From: Pycnopodia helianthoides
Taxonomy: Eukaryota > Echinodermata > Asteroidea > Forcipulatida > Asteriidae
Length of the DNA: 64,000 bases
Direction of reading: 5' to 3'
Assembly (NCBI GenBank): GCA_032158295.1
Contig: CM063261.1
Span: forward strand, 1,674,001-1,738,000
This document shows, in pieces, positions 1 through 11,084 of the stretch (the stretch's first letter is position 1; the number at the start of each line of letters is the position of its first letter). Below the pieces are notes generated by a model that worked only from the letters and a program-made list of their open reading frames with translations, was not told where the DNA came from and searched no databases. A program made the position numbers and the translations under genes.

Positions 1-1125
1 GTAACCCTTCTAGAATAACGAGCAATGTTAGTACTATTAAAATGCAGTTAGTTCATTCAGACTTAGATACGGGTTTCACGACGTTGGTAAAATAAAAGTT
101 AACAGAAACTAAATGGCCATTTAAATACTTTGCACTGTTCTGTTTTTTCCTTCTTTTAAACTGAGGGTGGAAAAAATGGCTAAAATAGGAAGGGCATGTC
201 CAAAATGCAAATGCAGGCCTTTTAAAAATACTTTTTTTAGCATACATGACATCATGGCGAAAATGACTAGCCGTTGCAATGTTAGCCTCAAATGATGCAG
301 AAATGCTAGCAAATGTTACTTTTTCACAGGAGGCATTGATTATTGTTTTTGAAAGGCTTGTACACACTATTGGTAATTCTAACTGAATGCTGTAGCATCG
401 AACTTCTTTGAAAGTAGAAAAAAATCTGATTGTAGTGCTAGTTGACTATAAGTAAATACTTTGTAATGAACTTTTAAGCTTAAAATCAACATTGTAAATT
501 CATACCTAAAATGTTGATTGTTTTCACTATTTATTTTTCGTATGAATGACACAGCGATGAAATACAGCTAAATGTGCACACACTCCATGCAAATGCAATC
601 ATCAACTGGTGATATGTAATTTCTGCCGTAAAATGGTAGTGTTTGCACTGGACATTGGCGTGTTTTGAAACCGTACAAGGCACGCCATACCTTTTGCCTA
701 ATTTGACACTGTTTAGCAACTGTCAGAGCATTTGACTGACAAGTAAGGCAAGGGTCTTGTACTCTACGGCTTAAGTAGAATTGCATTTGCAATTATTTTA
801 CCAAGAATGTGTACAGGCCTCAAGTTGGAAGTAAGTAATGCCCATGCCATTATGCATTAGATTTTTGTAATTTCTTGACAAGCTCCACAAGGAAATAAAG
901 TTATATAAAATAAACCACAAAAAGAGGGGCGAAATAAAACTCTTGCTTGTGCAAAGTCTTGATCAAAATGCAAGTTCAACGGAGTATAGAGAAGAAAATG
1001 AAGAAAAATCTTCAAAACATAAACAAACCACTCAATTTTGGGGGTAAATCTTTTTAAGTAGAACGATAAGGCCTGTAGTTTTACTGTTAAGTAAAGTGGT
1101 TTGTTTGTGTTTTGGGTGACGTTAC
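1..1125. other. Intron or 3' part, no feature seen
   Basis: AT-rich sequence with no exon that fits the phase and no clear stop-codon exon. AATAAA-like strings occur but are common in such sequence. Confidence 0.4.
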
Positions 1126-1155
1126 CTTGGTTTCAGTAGGTGTTTGTCTGTCTTC
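1126..1155 (-). CDS. Ank: Candidate ankyrin tail microexon (30 bp)
   Basis: Phase-0 exon for EDRQTPTETK. The acceptor has a long pyrimidine tract ending CTGCAG, and the donor is AAG|GTAACG. It is the last exon seen before the window ends, with no stop codon. Confidence 0.55.
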
Positions 1156-1494
1156 CTGCAGTGGAAAGAGGTGAAAAATGGTTGTGCAATGCATAAATTT
1201 AACCATTTAAAAAAATAAGTTCTTAGGAAGTGCATATCAAGGCTGGTTTGGGGGGTTTGGTGGCACTAGGATGGGGGGGGGGATCAGGCTGGGGTACGTG
1301 GAGTTTTTTTTTTTTGGGGGGGGTAACTGGATTGGAGTTTGAGGAAATCAGAGTGGAGTTTGGATATTGGTGGAGTGAGGTTGATGGAGCAAAGTTTGGA
1401 GTGGAGTTTAGGGTAGTTGGAGGGAAGAAGGGTAAGAGTACGAGTTGAGGGGTTGTGCTAGGTAGGAGAGGGTAGTCAAGTGAGAATTGCTAAC

Positions 1495-1587
1495 CTCTTG
1501 GCTTTCTTCCAGGACATCCACCGTGGGTTCAAACTGCATCTCCCGTCGCTCCTCTTCATGTTTCTCAAGAATCTCCTCCTTCATCTC
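1495..1587 (-). CDS. Ank: Ankyrin tail exon, charged helix
   Basis: A 93-bp phase-0 exon for 31 residues, EMKEEILEKHEEERREMQ followed by FEPTVDVLEESQE. It is the longest tail exon in the window, very rich in Glu and probably helical. Acceptor ATTTAG, donor GAG|GTTAGC. Confidence 0.7.
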
Positions 1588-1876
1588 CTAAATGACGACA
1601 ATTAAAGAAAGGCCAAATTGAGGAAAAGACCTAACTGAGAACCACACCGAATGCTTATTAAAAGGTGCTTTAAAGGAAAGGTGACTCATAGTTTTGTGAC
1701 AGCTTTGACAGAAGTTCCTCCTAGAACTCTGGCCGAAAAGGCTTTTACTGAAGGTACAATTGGTATGGCTATGTATTTTTTACAGCTTGCCTTTCAATGT
1801 CCTTACTCTACCTTGAAGCTGTAAGTGTTCAATTTAGAAGTGTACAACGAAAACACAATGAAAACTGGACACTCAC

Positions 1877-1903
1877 CTCATAAAGCTCAGCTGCACCGGC
1901 ATC
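1877..1903 (-). CDS. Ank: Candidate ankyrin tail microexon (27 bp)
   Basis: Phase-0 exon for DAGAAELYE between a TTTTACAG acceptor and a GAG|GTGAGT donor, both near consensus. Confidence 0.5.
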
Positions 1904-3412
1904 CTGTAAAACAAAAAATATAAAAATAATGAAATATTCTTTAAATGATTATTTTAAGATTTACAACCTTTAATAACTTATCTATATAAAAAATATATAC
2001 AAAATTGAAAAAATTGATTAGTGAAATGGAACCTGAAGAATGCCAGGTGAAGAAGTCATACCAGCAAAATTGATTTTTTGTTTTTGAAAATTTCTTCTTA
2101 TCTCTTGCTTAAGGTTTAATACCTAACAAAAAATGAATTGATGATTAATTGGTGAGGCATGCTACACTGAATGATTACCCAACTTGACTATAGCTGTCCC
2201 AACTACAGTTGGGCTTGCCCAACTGAAGTACACTCCAGTTGGGTCCATAGAACAGACCCAACTAAAGTTGGGGAAGGATCAACTGTAGTTGGGATGATCA
2301 TCAAATTGGGGCATACAATGCTTGCTTACTGATGATGAAGAAACCTTGGTGAATTTGAGCAAATTTGAACTTACACTAAAAATAGCATTTGAAAGGCATT
2401 TTCAGTCTTTAATAAAAATGTAAGGGATGCATTTCATAAAAGTTTTTAAAATCATCGCAATATATCGTTTTATTTTACTCTAACTCTTAACAAAGGAAAT
2501 TTGAAGAAAAACTAATGGTGATGACTTATTCTAGGTCTATTCTAGGCAATAACCCTAAAGAGACCATAGCGGCTGGGAGCGGCTTTTTATTTTTGGTACC
2601 AAAATGCCCATACTCGCCACAAGTGGCTTGTACAAAAAAGAGCATAGCTGCTGCAAATGGGCACAATATCTGATCTACATCCACAAGACCGACATGGTCA
2701 AAGTAAAGGTCATATCCTGAATTGACATTGTTTCACGTCTTAACATAGCATCTCAATTTATATTAACTACACAAATCCATAACAAACTAATTGCTCTGTT
2801 TTGAACTTTTTTTTCCCGACATTAATGAAAGAAATGGGTAAAAAGAATCTACAATATTAGATTAACTACGGCTGGGTGTATGATGATGTTTAGACAGAAA
2901 TGTACGGTCTCTATAAGGGTTAAAGCAGAAAGTAATCTATGAATACAAGTTAGTTTTTACCCCAAAAATAAAACCTATGACCTATAACTATCGAGAAAAT
3001 CTTAAGTGACTACGAAAGTTTAATTTCTTAAAACAATCCTTTTCAGGAGAGCGTTACAGATAAAAATAATAAAAGGTTCCACATCAAGCATAATTATGAA
3101 AATGAAAACACATAATTTTGTTTACTCACCAAGCTTACTAGAATACAGGCGTGCATGCGGGCTACTGGGGCTTGAGTTTCACAGACAACAACATGGGTTT
3201 ACACATAGCTTTTTAGAATGACACCACGGAAAATACAAACTAACGAAGACGCTTTTTTAGGAAAGGAAATGCTTTTTGCTACATGGCGTGATTTTTGTCA
3301 TCGTGATCTGAAGATGGCGGCTAGTCATGAAGAGCTACAGTTTAGCGTGCACGTGTTTACAAAACGCGAGGAAGGAAGTTAGATACGAATAGTGTTTTTT
3401 TTTATTAAGTAC
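1904..3412. other. Intron (1.5 kb) with an ACAGTTGGG cluster
   Basis: Only the palindromic cluster at 2176-2300 stands out. A possible exon at 3127-3170 was not accepted. Confidence 0.5.
2176..2300. repeat. Cluster of CAACTACAGTTGGG palindromes
   Basis: The half-site AGTTGGG or its complement CCCAACT occurs about nine times in 125 bases, in both orientations, several forming CAACT-(N)-AGTTGGG palindromes. Confidence 0.8.
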
Positions 3413-3478
3413 CTGAACAAAAGTCATGGCATTGAAATTGTCAAGTACTTCATTTAAATTGCATGCGTCGGACGAATC
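3413..3478 (-). CDS. Ank: Candidate ankyrin tail exon (66 bp)
   Basis: A phase-0 exon for DSSDACNLNEVLDNFN and AMTFVQ. The acceptor ACAAG follows a strong CT-rich tract, and the donor CAG|GTACTT is good. The protein text is not recognised. Confidence 0.5.
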
Positions 3479-4957
3479 CTTGTGAAGAAAGAAAAGAAAG
3501 CATAAAAACAATGCATCGGTTAGGTGGGGAGAAAGAAACACACACACACAAAGTGAGGGTAGGAAGTCGCGGTGAGGGCATTTTCATTCCTAACAAATCA
3601 TATCAGGAATAAACAACTCGTCCATATCATTTGGACACAATAGAAATGTATGCGCAAGTACACGCTGCGCACAACTCTCAGCCAATGGGAGGTCTTCCTT
3701 TGACCTCAATGAGGGCGCTGTTTGAGCTTCTGACAACTCATGCAAGGCGTTTATTCACTATGTAAAAAAAAATTGTTTCACAGAAGCTGTCTCACACACA
3801 TAAGGCTTAGAATATCAAAGGGCCAGCCAATAACAGTCTTGGCTACGGCTTATACTATAAGCTATAGGCTGCATCTGCCCTACACAACATGGCTACCATT
3901 AGCCGCAGCCTTAACCGAAAGCCAGTCTAATCAGACGCAGTCATAAACCATAACCAGTTCAGTCTGGAAGCAACTTGGAAGTTTGGGCAAAAATGTGTAT
4001 GAAGTCTGGGCACCAACACTGTCAAACAAACAACCATGGTCAACACAAAGTACATTACGGAGAATGCTTCTGATAAGGAACTTTCAAACAAACAACCATG
4101 GTCAAATCAAAGTACATTACGGAGAATGCTTCTGATAAGGAACTTAAAAAAAACAAAAAAACTAAAAAAAACATACCTGCCACATTGAATGGAAAATTAA
4201 GAGAGCATGAAAAATAAATAAACAAGATGCGGAAATGTTTTACAAACAAAGACTGTGGGTGCAATGAAACAGTGGTAGGGATGTAATCATTGGGCTTCAC
4301 CTTCCTAAATGGTGGAGGACCAAACTCTGCTAAAACAACCGACCCCTCCAGCTACTTGTGTCATTTGGGGATTTTCCCTAAAACTTTGGTAATTAAAACA
4401 TAAATAGCATGTTTGATAAACTCTCAAACACCTAAGTCCTCCAAAAACTTCTTGTTTCTGCCGAGTTTAAATTTTTTCTAGTCAACCAAACCATCCTTGA
4501 TAAGGGCCTTCACAGAAATTGCAAAAGACTCCACAGAATTAGTTGCCGAATCTTTATGCCTTTTTATTAGGCATGGCAAGCACCGCTTGCCAGGCCAATA
4601 TGCATAAAGTTTCTGATGAGCAGGAGGTAAAATTAGCACTTACTTAATCAGCGAAAAAGAGTTGCGACTGATTTATATTTATCTACATTGAATCTAAGAT
4701 CACCTGTTAGCCAGGTAAAGTGATTCTTAAGTGTTAAAAAGGCAGGGCAAGGAAGAAAAAGTAGAAATGGGAGGGGGGAAAAAATGCATCACGATGCAAG
4801 AAAATTGTGCAATCACAGTAGCACAGTACAACAATTAAGCTTGTGTAAAGCCAGCAACACAAGGGGGAAGAAAAAAAATGTCAACATTAAAAAAAAAAAA
4901 AAAATTCTACAAAGTTTTGGAAGGTCAGCAGCTGAGAGAGATTGAGAGTGATTGTAC
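3479..4957. other. Intron (1.5 kb) with a 66-bp tandem duplication
   Basis: A CA run at 3538-3550 and the direct duplication at 4020-4146 are the only structured items. Confidence 0.5.
4020..4146. repeat. Tandem duplication, unit about 65 bp
   Basis: Two nearly identical copies of a unit with CAAACAAACAACCATGGTC, GTACATTACGGAGAATGC and TTCTGATAAGGAACTT. Confidence 0.93.
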
Positions 4958-4996
4958 CTCGGGGATTCCAGCAGCTATAGCTTCCTCCTTCAATTC
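4958..4996 (-). CDS. Ank: Ankyrin tail exon starting ELKEE
   Basis: A 39-bp phase-0 exon for ELKEEAIAAGIPE. Its start and flanks resemble those of the exon at 1495-1587 (EMKEE), suggesting that the two derive from one exon. Donor GAG|GTACAA. Confidence 0.55.
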
Positions 4997-5206
4997 CTAA
5001 ACGTCGACAACGAAGAAGAGGGTGACAACGGGGGATGGATTGAAAGAAGAACGGGGGTGTAAGGAAATATTGTAGGGTGAGAAATATCCATAAAATATCA
5101 ATACATTTGGTGGGGACGTGATGGGTGAAGAACTACGACTATGCAAAGAGAACTTGGGGGGTCAGTGATGGTAGACGTAGGGGAATTTTACTCATAGTTT
5201 GGGAAG

Positions 5207-5330
5207 CACTACTGAGATTCATCTGAAGACGAGTTGCCAGTATTGCCATAGTGATTTGAATTGTGACAACACACTTTGCCGAGTAGTTAAGATTGATTCG
5301 CAGTCACGATCAATCTTAGCTCTTTGTTAA
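5207..5330. mobile_element. Foldback element, AAGCAC-ACTGAGATTCATC type
   Basis: Ends are inverted: GAAGCACTACTGAGATTCATC and GATCAATCTTAGCTCTTTG. A related copy lies at 11923-12034. No coding capacity. Confidence 0.6.
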
Positions 5331-5740
5331 AACCGAGTCCAGGATTGCTTGAGAAGATTTGAAAAAAGTAGTCACCATCGCTGTGGCGACAATTTCCGAC
5401 CCCATTGGGTGTGGCAATCAACTGAATACAACTGAACTGATTGACATCACCCACTAGGTCTGTCCTACATCCCTGACTACAGAACAAGATTGTGTGTTCC
5501 TATCCTCAAACAGCAGTGAGAAATAGAAAAATGAGTCATGTTAATTCATGATTTTCCCGTTGAAAAAACATCATCGAACCGTTTTGTCAGTGTGACTTGC
5601 TGTCTGTACAACTAGCTTGAGTTGTTTATTCCAGTCTAACATTTCTGTACACTCCGCTTGATGAGTTCAAAAGTGGAAAATTTTAAAATGTACTTTTCAA
5701 AAACGAAATCAACTCGTAATCTCAGTATTTAGAACAGCAG

Positions 5741-5922
5741 TTAAAGGGACTGTGTCGTCATGATCTTAGCCTTCCCCCGTGGCTGTACATGGAAATATGA
5801 ACTCTCTCCCAGTTACTGCAGGCACACGCACTGGCCGTAACAGATCTATGGCCAGTGTGGGTTAGACTATTTCCATGTACAGCCACAGGCCTGCAATGAT
5901 CGTGACGACAGTCCCCCCTTAA
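5741..5922. mobile_element. TTAA-flanked inverted-repeat element
   Basis: Bounded by TTAA at 5741-5744 and 5919-5922, with inverted ends AGGGACTGTGTCGTCATGAT and ATCGTGACGACAGTCCCCCC. Inside, TGGCTGTACATGGAAATA is also inverted. TTAA duplication is the habit of piggyBac-type elements, so this is probably a non-autonomous copy. Confidence 0.75.
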
Positions 5923-6175
5923 ACTTTGAAAAATCTCACAACATAAAACTCCATCAAAATAACAGCATTTCTGAGGGGAAGAAAAACATTTTCATTTTTG
6001 GAACTTCTTTTCTTCTATATAGCACTGATCACACTGCTGTTTGCCGACAAAAAAAACAAAATGTTAAAAACAAAGTTTACAAAAAAGCGCTCGAAAAAAA
6101 TTAAGAAAAATGTTTGTAGGCTTAAGCAACACATCAAATTTGTATCAATCATGCAACAAGTTATTTTTGTATCTG

Positions 6176-6305
6176 GTGGTATATTGGAGGGGATGGGGTT
6201 GATTAAGGGGTATGGATAGGAAGGCAAGGGTGAGGGTATGGGTAAGGGGTAAGGGGTATGCATTAGGGGGTATGTTTAGGTGGGAGGGGAGGGTTGGGAT
6301 ATGGT
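6176..6305. repeat. G-rich degenerate tandem (GGGGTATG-like)
   Basis: On the plus strand there are many GGGGTATG, GGGTAAGG and GGGAGGG units in 130 bases. Confidence 0.75.
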
Positions 6306-6341
6306 TCGCTATGGGAGAGAATCACAACACAAGGTTTATAC

Positions 6342-6374
6342 CTTGATCAAACTCTCTGCGACTTCGTCTTTAGC
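6342..6374 (-). CDS. Ank: Candidate ankyrin tail microexon (33 bp)
   Basis: Phase-0 exon for AKDEVAESLIK. The donor AAG|GTATAA is fair, the acceptor GGAACAG has a weak pyrimidine tract. The transcript runs directly into a C-rich tract downstream. Confidence 0.4.
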
Positions 6375-6756
6375 CTGTTCCTGTGTTGTGACAAATCAAG
6401 GAATGGTGGAATTGGTTTTTCTGACAAGTTTGGTTGATTAAGTTTCATTGTTTTTTTTTTAAACTATTCCGGCCAGTCATAATTTAATACACGAGGTTTG
6501 GTTGAAGAACAAAAGATGAAAGCTGTATTTGTGTCTATAACTGTAACTGAAAACATTTTGGATCTAAATTATCTTAAAATCATACAAATTTTGATAAAGT
6601 ATAGCGTTTTAGGTATGTTTACACTAATGGCAAGTACGTGAATATAATTTCCCCAAAAATTCAAATAATGGTATGACTTAATAAAAAAGCTATTGTTCAA
6701 AAAAAAATATGCCAAACTGTTATTTGTTTTCACTTTGAATTCAATAAAATATGTAC

Positions 6757-6792
6757 CTTGACGGCATTCTCAATATCGGAAGGAACACGACT
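6757..6792 (-). CDS. Ank: Candidate ankyrin tail microexon (36 bp)
   Basis: Phase-0 exon for SRVPSDIENAVK between a CTTTACAG acceptor and a AAG|GTACAT donor. No family match; accepted because the phase and both splice sites fit. Confidence 0.5.
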
Positions 6793-8225
6793 CTGTAAAG
6801 AAATGGAACAGTCCACTCATGAATATGCAGATATGCAAATCATATATGAGCATTCAAATGAAGAGTGTTGAACCACTTCGGGAACATAATTCCATGCATT
6901 TCACAACAGAGGTAAACAAAACACAACCAAATTTGCAAAGCGGCGAAATGATTTTTGAAAAATTTGAAACTGAGACTTTTGTCCTTTTTTGTAGCACGGC
7001 ATCGGAATCTTTCCTTTGGAGAAAAATAAAGAACAGAGTAACACAAAAAACATGGAGCGTTTGAAGGTAAGAATTGAAGTTTCGTTAGTCCTGAAATAAA
7101 AACACACACTCGGTTAAGGAAGTGTTCAGGCGCCTTCTTCTGCTTGTTCAATAAAGTACGAAGTGAAGAAACTGTACCATTTATCAGGCGAAGGAAAGCA
7201 ACACCACACAACAAAGACATAAAAATCATTTTCTAAAAGTCACACAGTTTTACCAGCAACACAAACAAACAATTCAACCATCAGTACAGAAAAAATTACA
7301 ACCAATGACAGATTTTCTTGCTCTAACAATGATTCAAAATTTTTACAGCAAACGAAAAAAGGACCTTACTTGAAGACAACTGAAACAATTTCACGTGAAA
7401 CATTACTCACACATAAAGAAATGAGTGATGCAACTGAAATATTACACAAACTTGAAACCGCGATTTCTCAACTGGACACAAATCATTACTAAACTGTTTT
7501 CACAGAATTTTGAAACTGGCCAATCATACAGCTTGTAAGATGCTTGAGCTTTCCTTCAAAAGAAATAACCCCAAATGAGCAGCATTGGCAATGACATCAC
7601 AACTAGCCTGACCAATCAAATACAGCATCAGTGCAACAATGAGCCAATCAAAGACATCGATATTGTCATCACTACCTCAGTTCTTGTTGTGACTGTAGTA
7701 CGGTGGACCTCTGTAACAACTGTTCTGCTTGGACTGTAAATGTCTAGATCCTGGACGGCCAAATGTGAGTATTAAATCAATTTCTTTGTCAGTTTGAGCT
7801 TGTTTTGCTTCTTTAAACGAAGATAGAATGACGCAAAAAGCCATATTGGTCCTCATAAAGCATGAATAGAATCAGAACATAGTAGTCTATTATTTGTAGA
7901 TGGGAATTTTACTCTTCAGGACCTTTACACCAAGACGAGTAATTCCAAATAATGAAGGGGGCAGAGAAGTTGTATATGTAGGCCATTTACACAGAAAATG
8001 ATGACAATTTTCATCAAAGATTTGCCAAAGAATTTCAACGACATAAGAGATGAAAAAAAACATTTAGAGATAAAAAATACAAAGACTTGATAACTACAAG
8101 TAGTGACTGTACAACGATTTGTGTTAGTTCAACGGGGAATTTGATTACAAGCGATGTGAGTATGGGGGGCGGGGTCTAAAATTTGGTTGGGTCCGGGGGT
8201 TGAAGGTCAGGGGGTCAGGTCATAC
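6793..8225. other. Intron (1.4 kb)
   Basis: Apart from the possible exon at 7676-7733, nothing recognisable. There is one ATGCAAAT octamer near 6832. Confidence 0.4.
7676..7733 (-). CDS. Ank: Possible Thr-rich tail exon
   Basis: A 58-bp span between TTTACAG and GAG|GTAGTG that in one frame reads PSRTVVTEVHRTTVTTRTE. The Thr/Arg-rich text resembles stretches seen in ankyrin tails. It leaves in phase 0 but would have to be entered in phase 2, which the exon at 8226-8276 does not provide, so an unseen exon would be needed between them. Confidence 0.3.
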
Positions 8226-8276
8226 CTTGTCAGACTCGAGTTCCTGCTGCAACTCTTGGAACGCTCCTCCGTCCTC
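8226..8276 (-). CDS. Ank: Ankyrin tail exon, Glu/Gln-rich
   Basis: A 51-bp phase-0 exon for EDGGAFQELQQELESDK, probably helical. Acceptor CGGCAG after a C/T-containing stretch, donor AAG|GTATGA. Confidence 0.65.
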
Positions 8277-10416
8277 CTGCCGAGCGGGTTAGTAAAAAAT
8301 GAGCGGAAACAAGCGGAACGGGGGAGTCATACATTCAAGGAAGGGGGATAAAAAAAGGAGAAAGAGTGAAGAGAAATAGTGAGACACAGAGGAAGAAGGA
8401 GAGGATGGTTTCAGAGAGATGACGGGATGGGGGGGTAGGATGGAGGAAAAGAGGAGGGGGAATGGGAAGTGCTGGAGTTAGGTATTCCTACGGGATGTTT
8501 CTGTGTGAATGAGTTAGATGAACAGTCCCTGCGCTTGGAAGAAAAAACGTGTGGAGTTTTGTATTTGGTCGTATCCAGAGATGTATCCCGACATGAACTG
8601 CGTTATTTTTTAAGCCCTGGAGACAACTTTTCGTACGTTTTCTGAAGTCCTTCCTTATAAGCGAACTTTTTCGTTTAAGAGGGGTTGAAACCAGCAGTCC
8701 CTTAAAAACAAGTTGGGCTGAAACAGCTCTGGATACAAAAAACAAAATCCACTTTTTTCTCCCAAGTTGTACTTTAAATGAGGACAATCAGCTACCACTG
8801 AATCACTTGGTTTAAACCGTTTTTTTAACCAATAACAATCAAAAGTGCTGAATGCTCACCACACTCCAGTCAAAAATAGAACCGATATCCGTACGATATC
8901 GATCAAACTATCAAAAAAATGCATAGCAAATCCAGCATTCCTGATCAAACAGTGGCTATCGATTATTTGAATCAACCTCAATGAAGTATCAGACAAGGCA
9001 AAAGAGGAGAAAAAAAAAGACAAGATGACAAAGCTCTTGGTTCATAAACGGCAGAACGTTTGAACAATCATTCGCAACCCAGGCAAGACGAGCTGTTGAG
9101 CTTCCCAAAGAAAACAAAAAAAGGGTGAAAATGCTTACTGAGCCCAAGTTCTCATTCCGTCAAACGACTATGCTAAACATGAACACTTGTGAAATGAAGA
9201 AACAGACCAAACTCAGGCATGAGATTTCAAAGAAACGCAAAATAAACCTTGCCCTAATCCTTCAAAATAAAAATAGTAATCATATTTATAAAAAAGAAAA
9301 AAAAGAAAAAAAAAAAAAACAAGATTTGCTGCGCACAAGAACCATTTGGGGTAGAAACAATGCAAACCTACATACTCAGACTTGTTAATAATAATTTTAT
9401 AAAATTTTAATGGGAAAAACGAAAACAACATTCTAACCAATGCGGGGAAAACAAAACAACAGAAATAAAAAAAGTTAGAACTGTACAACATTTCTTTCTT
9501 CGAGTCGAAACTTAGTTTCAAGTAAAGGATTTGACAGCAATTCAATGACAACGAAAAAGAAAAGGACACATTTCTTGCGACTTTAGCAGCGGGGTATTTC
9601 TGCTTGTGTCAGCCGATGCTTTATTTTTTTCTCTCACATTTTAAGAGGGCGTGGAAGGAAGACAAGGCTTCAGTTTAGCTCTTTTTTTTATTTGTTCACT
9701 GGGCAATGGGAAAGCAAGGATTTCATGCAGTATCACATGGCATTGGCAACATTCAATGGCTCCTTATCTCAGCAGCATTTCAGTTTTCCGGTTTAAGAGG
9801 AAAAAAAACGAAAAAAAAGGGAAGATCACCTTAGTTTAGTCCAGTGTCATAAGGAAATGTGTACCCCGGAGATTCTGTCTTCGAATTTATGGGAAATTAA
9901 CACAAGCTGAAGGACATTGATTCAAAAGAGGGCACTATCAGAAGAAATTTGTACACAGTTCGCCGTATGGGGAGACAGAATCTCCAGGGGGACAGAATCT
10001 CCTGGCACCTTTCAAACTGTTCCCATCCTCAAGGCAGATTGAAATTGCAGTTTGAGACAAATACGGCAGCTGGCTTTGAAAAAACAGTCTGGTGCCTCCT
10101 GTCTATCACTCGCCATTAAACCCAGACTCGTTCTCAATCTGTTTCAAGCACTCTAACTCATTTCTTTCTCAATCATTTCCATCACAACTTTCACAACATT
10201 TATCTCTCTTTTTTCAGTCCAGACAAAAACGTGAAAAAGGGCTTTTCACTCGGGTTCACGCAAAAAATAAAAACCACAACAAAATAAAACAACAAATTTT
10301 CAAAATAAAAGAATTAAGACTCTTCTCACTCAAACTGAAAAAAAAGAACAACAATGACTGGACAAAACATGGAAGGTACAAACATATTTGAATATATGCA
10401 AATTTATGCTAATTAC
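8277..10416. other. Intron (2.1 kb)
   Basis: Purine-rich just upstream of the next exon (8330-8480), then AT-rich. Two inverted copies of GGAGATTCTGTCT (about 9868 and 9970) mark a probable foldback. No exon. Confidence 0.5.
9858..10008. mobile_element. Probable foldback element
   Basis: CCCCGGAGATTCTGTCTTCG on the left is inverted as AGACAGAATCTCCAGGGGG on the right, about 100 bp away; a second GACAGAATCTCC copy follows. Confidence 0.5.
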
Positions 10417-10463
10417 CCCTGTGATGTCAATGGTGATTCCTGATGGCTTGCTTCTGTCCTCAT
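10417..10463 (-). CDS. Ank: Ankyrin tail exon
   Basis: A 47-bp exon entering in phase 1 and leaving in phase 0, coding for DEDRSKPSGITIDITG. Its entry phase matches the corrected exit phase of the exon at 11085-11251, which supports both. Acceptor TTTAG, donor GGG|GTAATT. Confidence 0.7.
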
Positions 10464-10564
10464 CTAAATAAACAAAAAAGACGGGAAAAAATTAACATCT
10501 TATTTTGTTTTAAAAATCGAATGTTCAGTGGATGCCAAGATAAATTTTTTCAAGTTTATATAAA

Positions 10565-10745
10565 CAGAAAATATTGCTTGACAAAACTCTAAATATTGCT
10601 AAGCAAAGTTTAATGTTAATGATGACCTGCTTAACACGGAATTTGGCACTTACGGCACTCTGTAAAGGGAATGTTTCTATGGGCTGTAAGGGCTCCTGCC
10701 TGCACAATTCTGTGGTAAGCAGAGCCATGAAATTGGGCCCAAATT
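10565..10745. mobile_element. Degenerate copy of the CCCAATTTCAT foldback family
   Basis: Has the TTGCTAAGCAAA and TGCTTAACAC inner motifs and ends with GCCATGAAATTGGGCCC, as in the copies at 20344-20721. Confidence 0.55.
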
Positions 10746-11084
10746 TTTGTCCCAAAGCACCTTTGCAAAATTCAGCCACAATTTCATTAAAAACAAATTT
10801 ATACACTTTACATTCTCAGCTCCACTGCAACAAAATGGATGCTTCCCACCACTAGAGGGCTACAATAATCTTTGTCCTAAAGAACGTCACAAAACCCAGC
10901 CCAGATCTCCTTACTATGGCCCTCTTCGAAACCATGGCTTCGGCTTGACCCTGTCCGGTCATTGAAGCCCAAGCCCAAGCCCAAGTCATAGTTTTGAAAA
11001 GGGCCAAAGTCCCAACGCAAGACATTAACCGTTTCCTGCCAATAAAGGGCTACAATAATATGAGAATGAGGCTTGGTAACCAAC

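Larger units (their letters stand above)
4997..6341. other. Intron with two foldback elements and a G-rich tract
   Basis: Contains the elements at 5207-5330 and 5741-5922 and the GGGGTATG-like tract at 6176-6305. Confidence 0.5.

Noticed and set aside
3127..3170. Possible exon with a GTGAGT donor
   Set aside because: Acceptor weak and reading does not enter or leave in phase 0 like its neighbours.
7380..7450. Good CAA|GTAAGG donor near 7370
   Set aside because: The open frame in front of it matches no neighbouring phase and no family.
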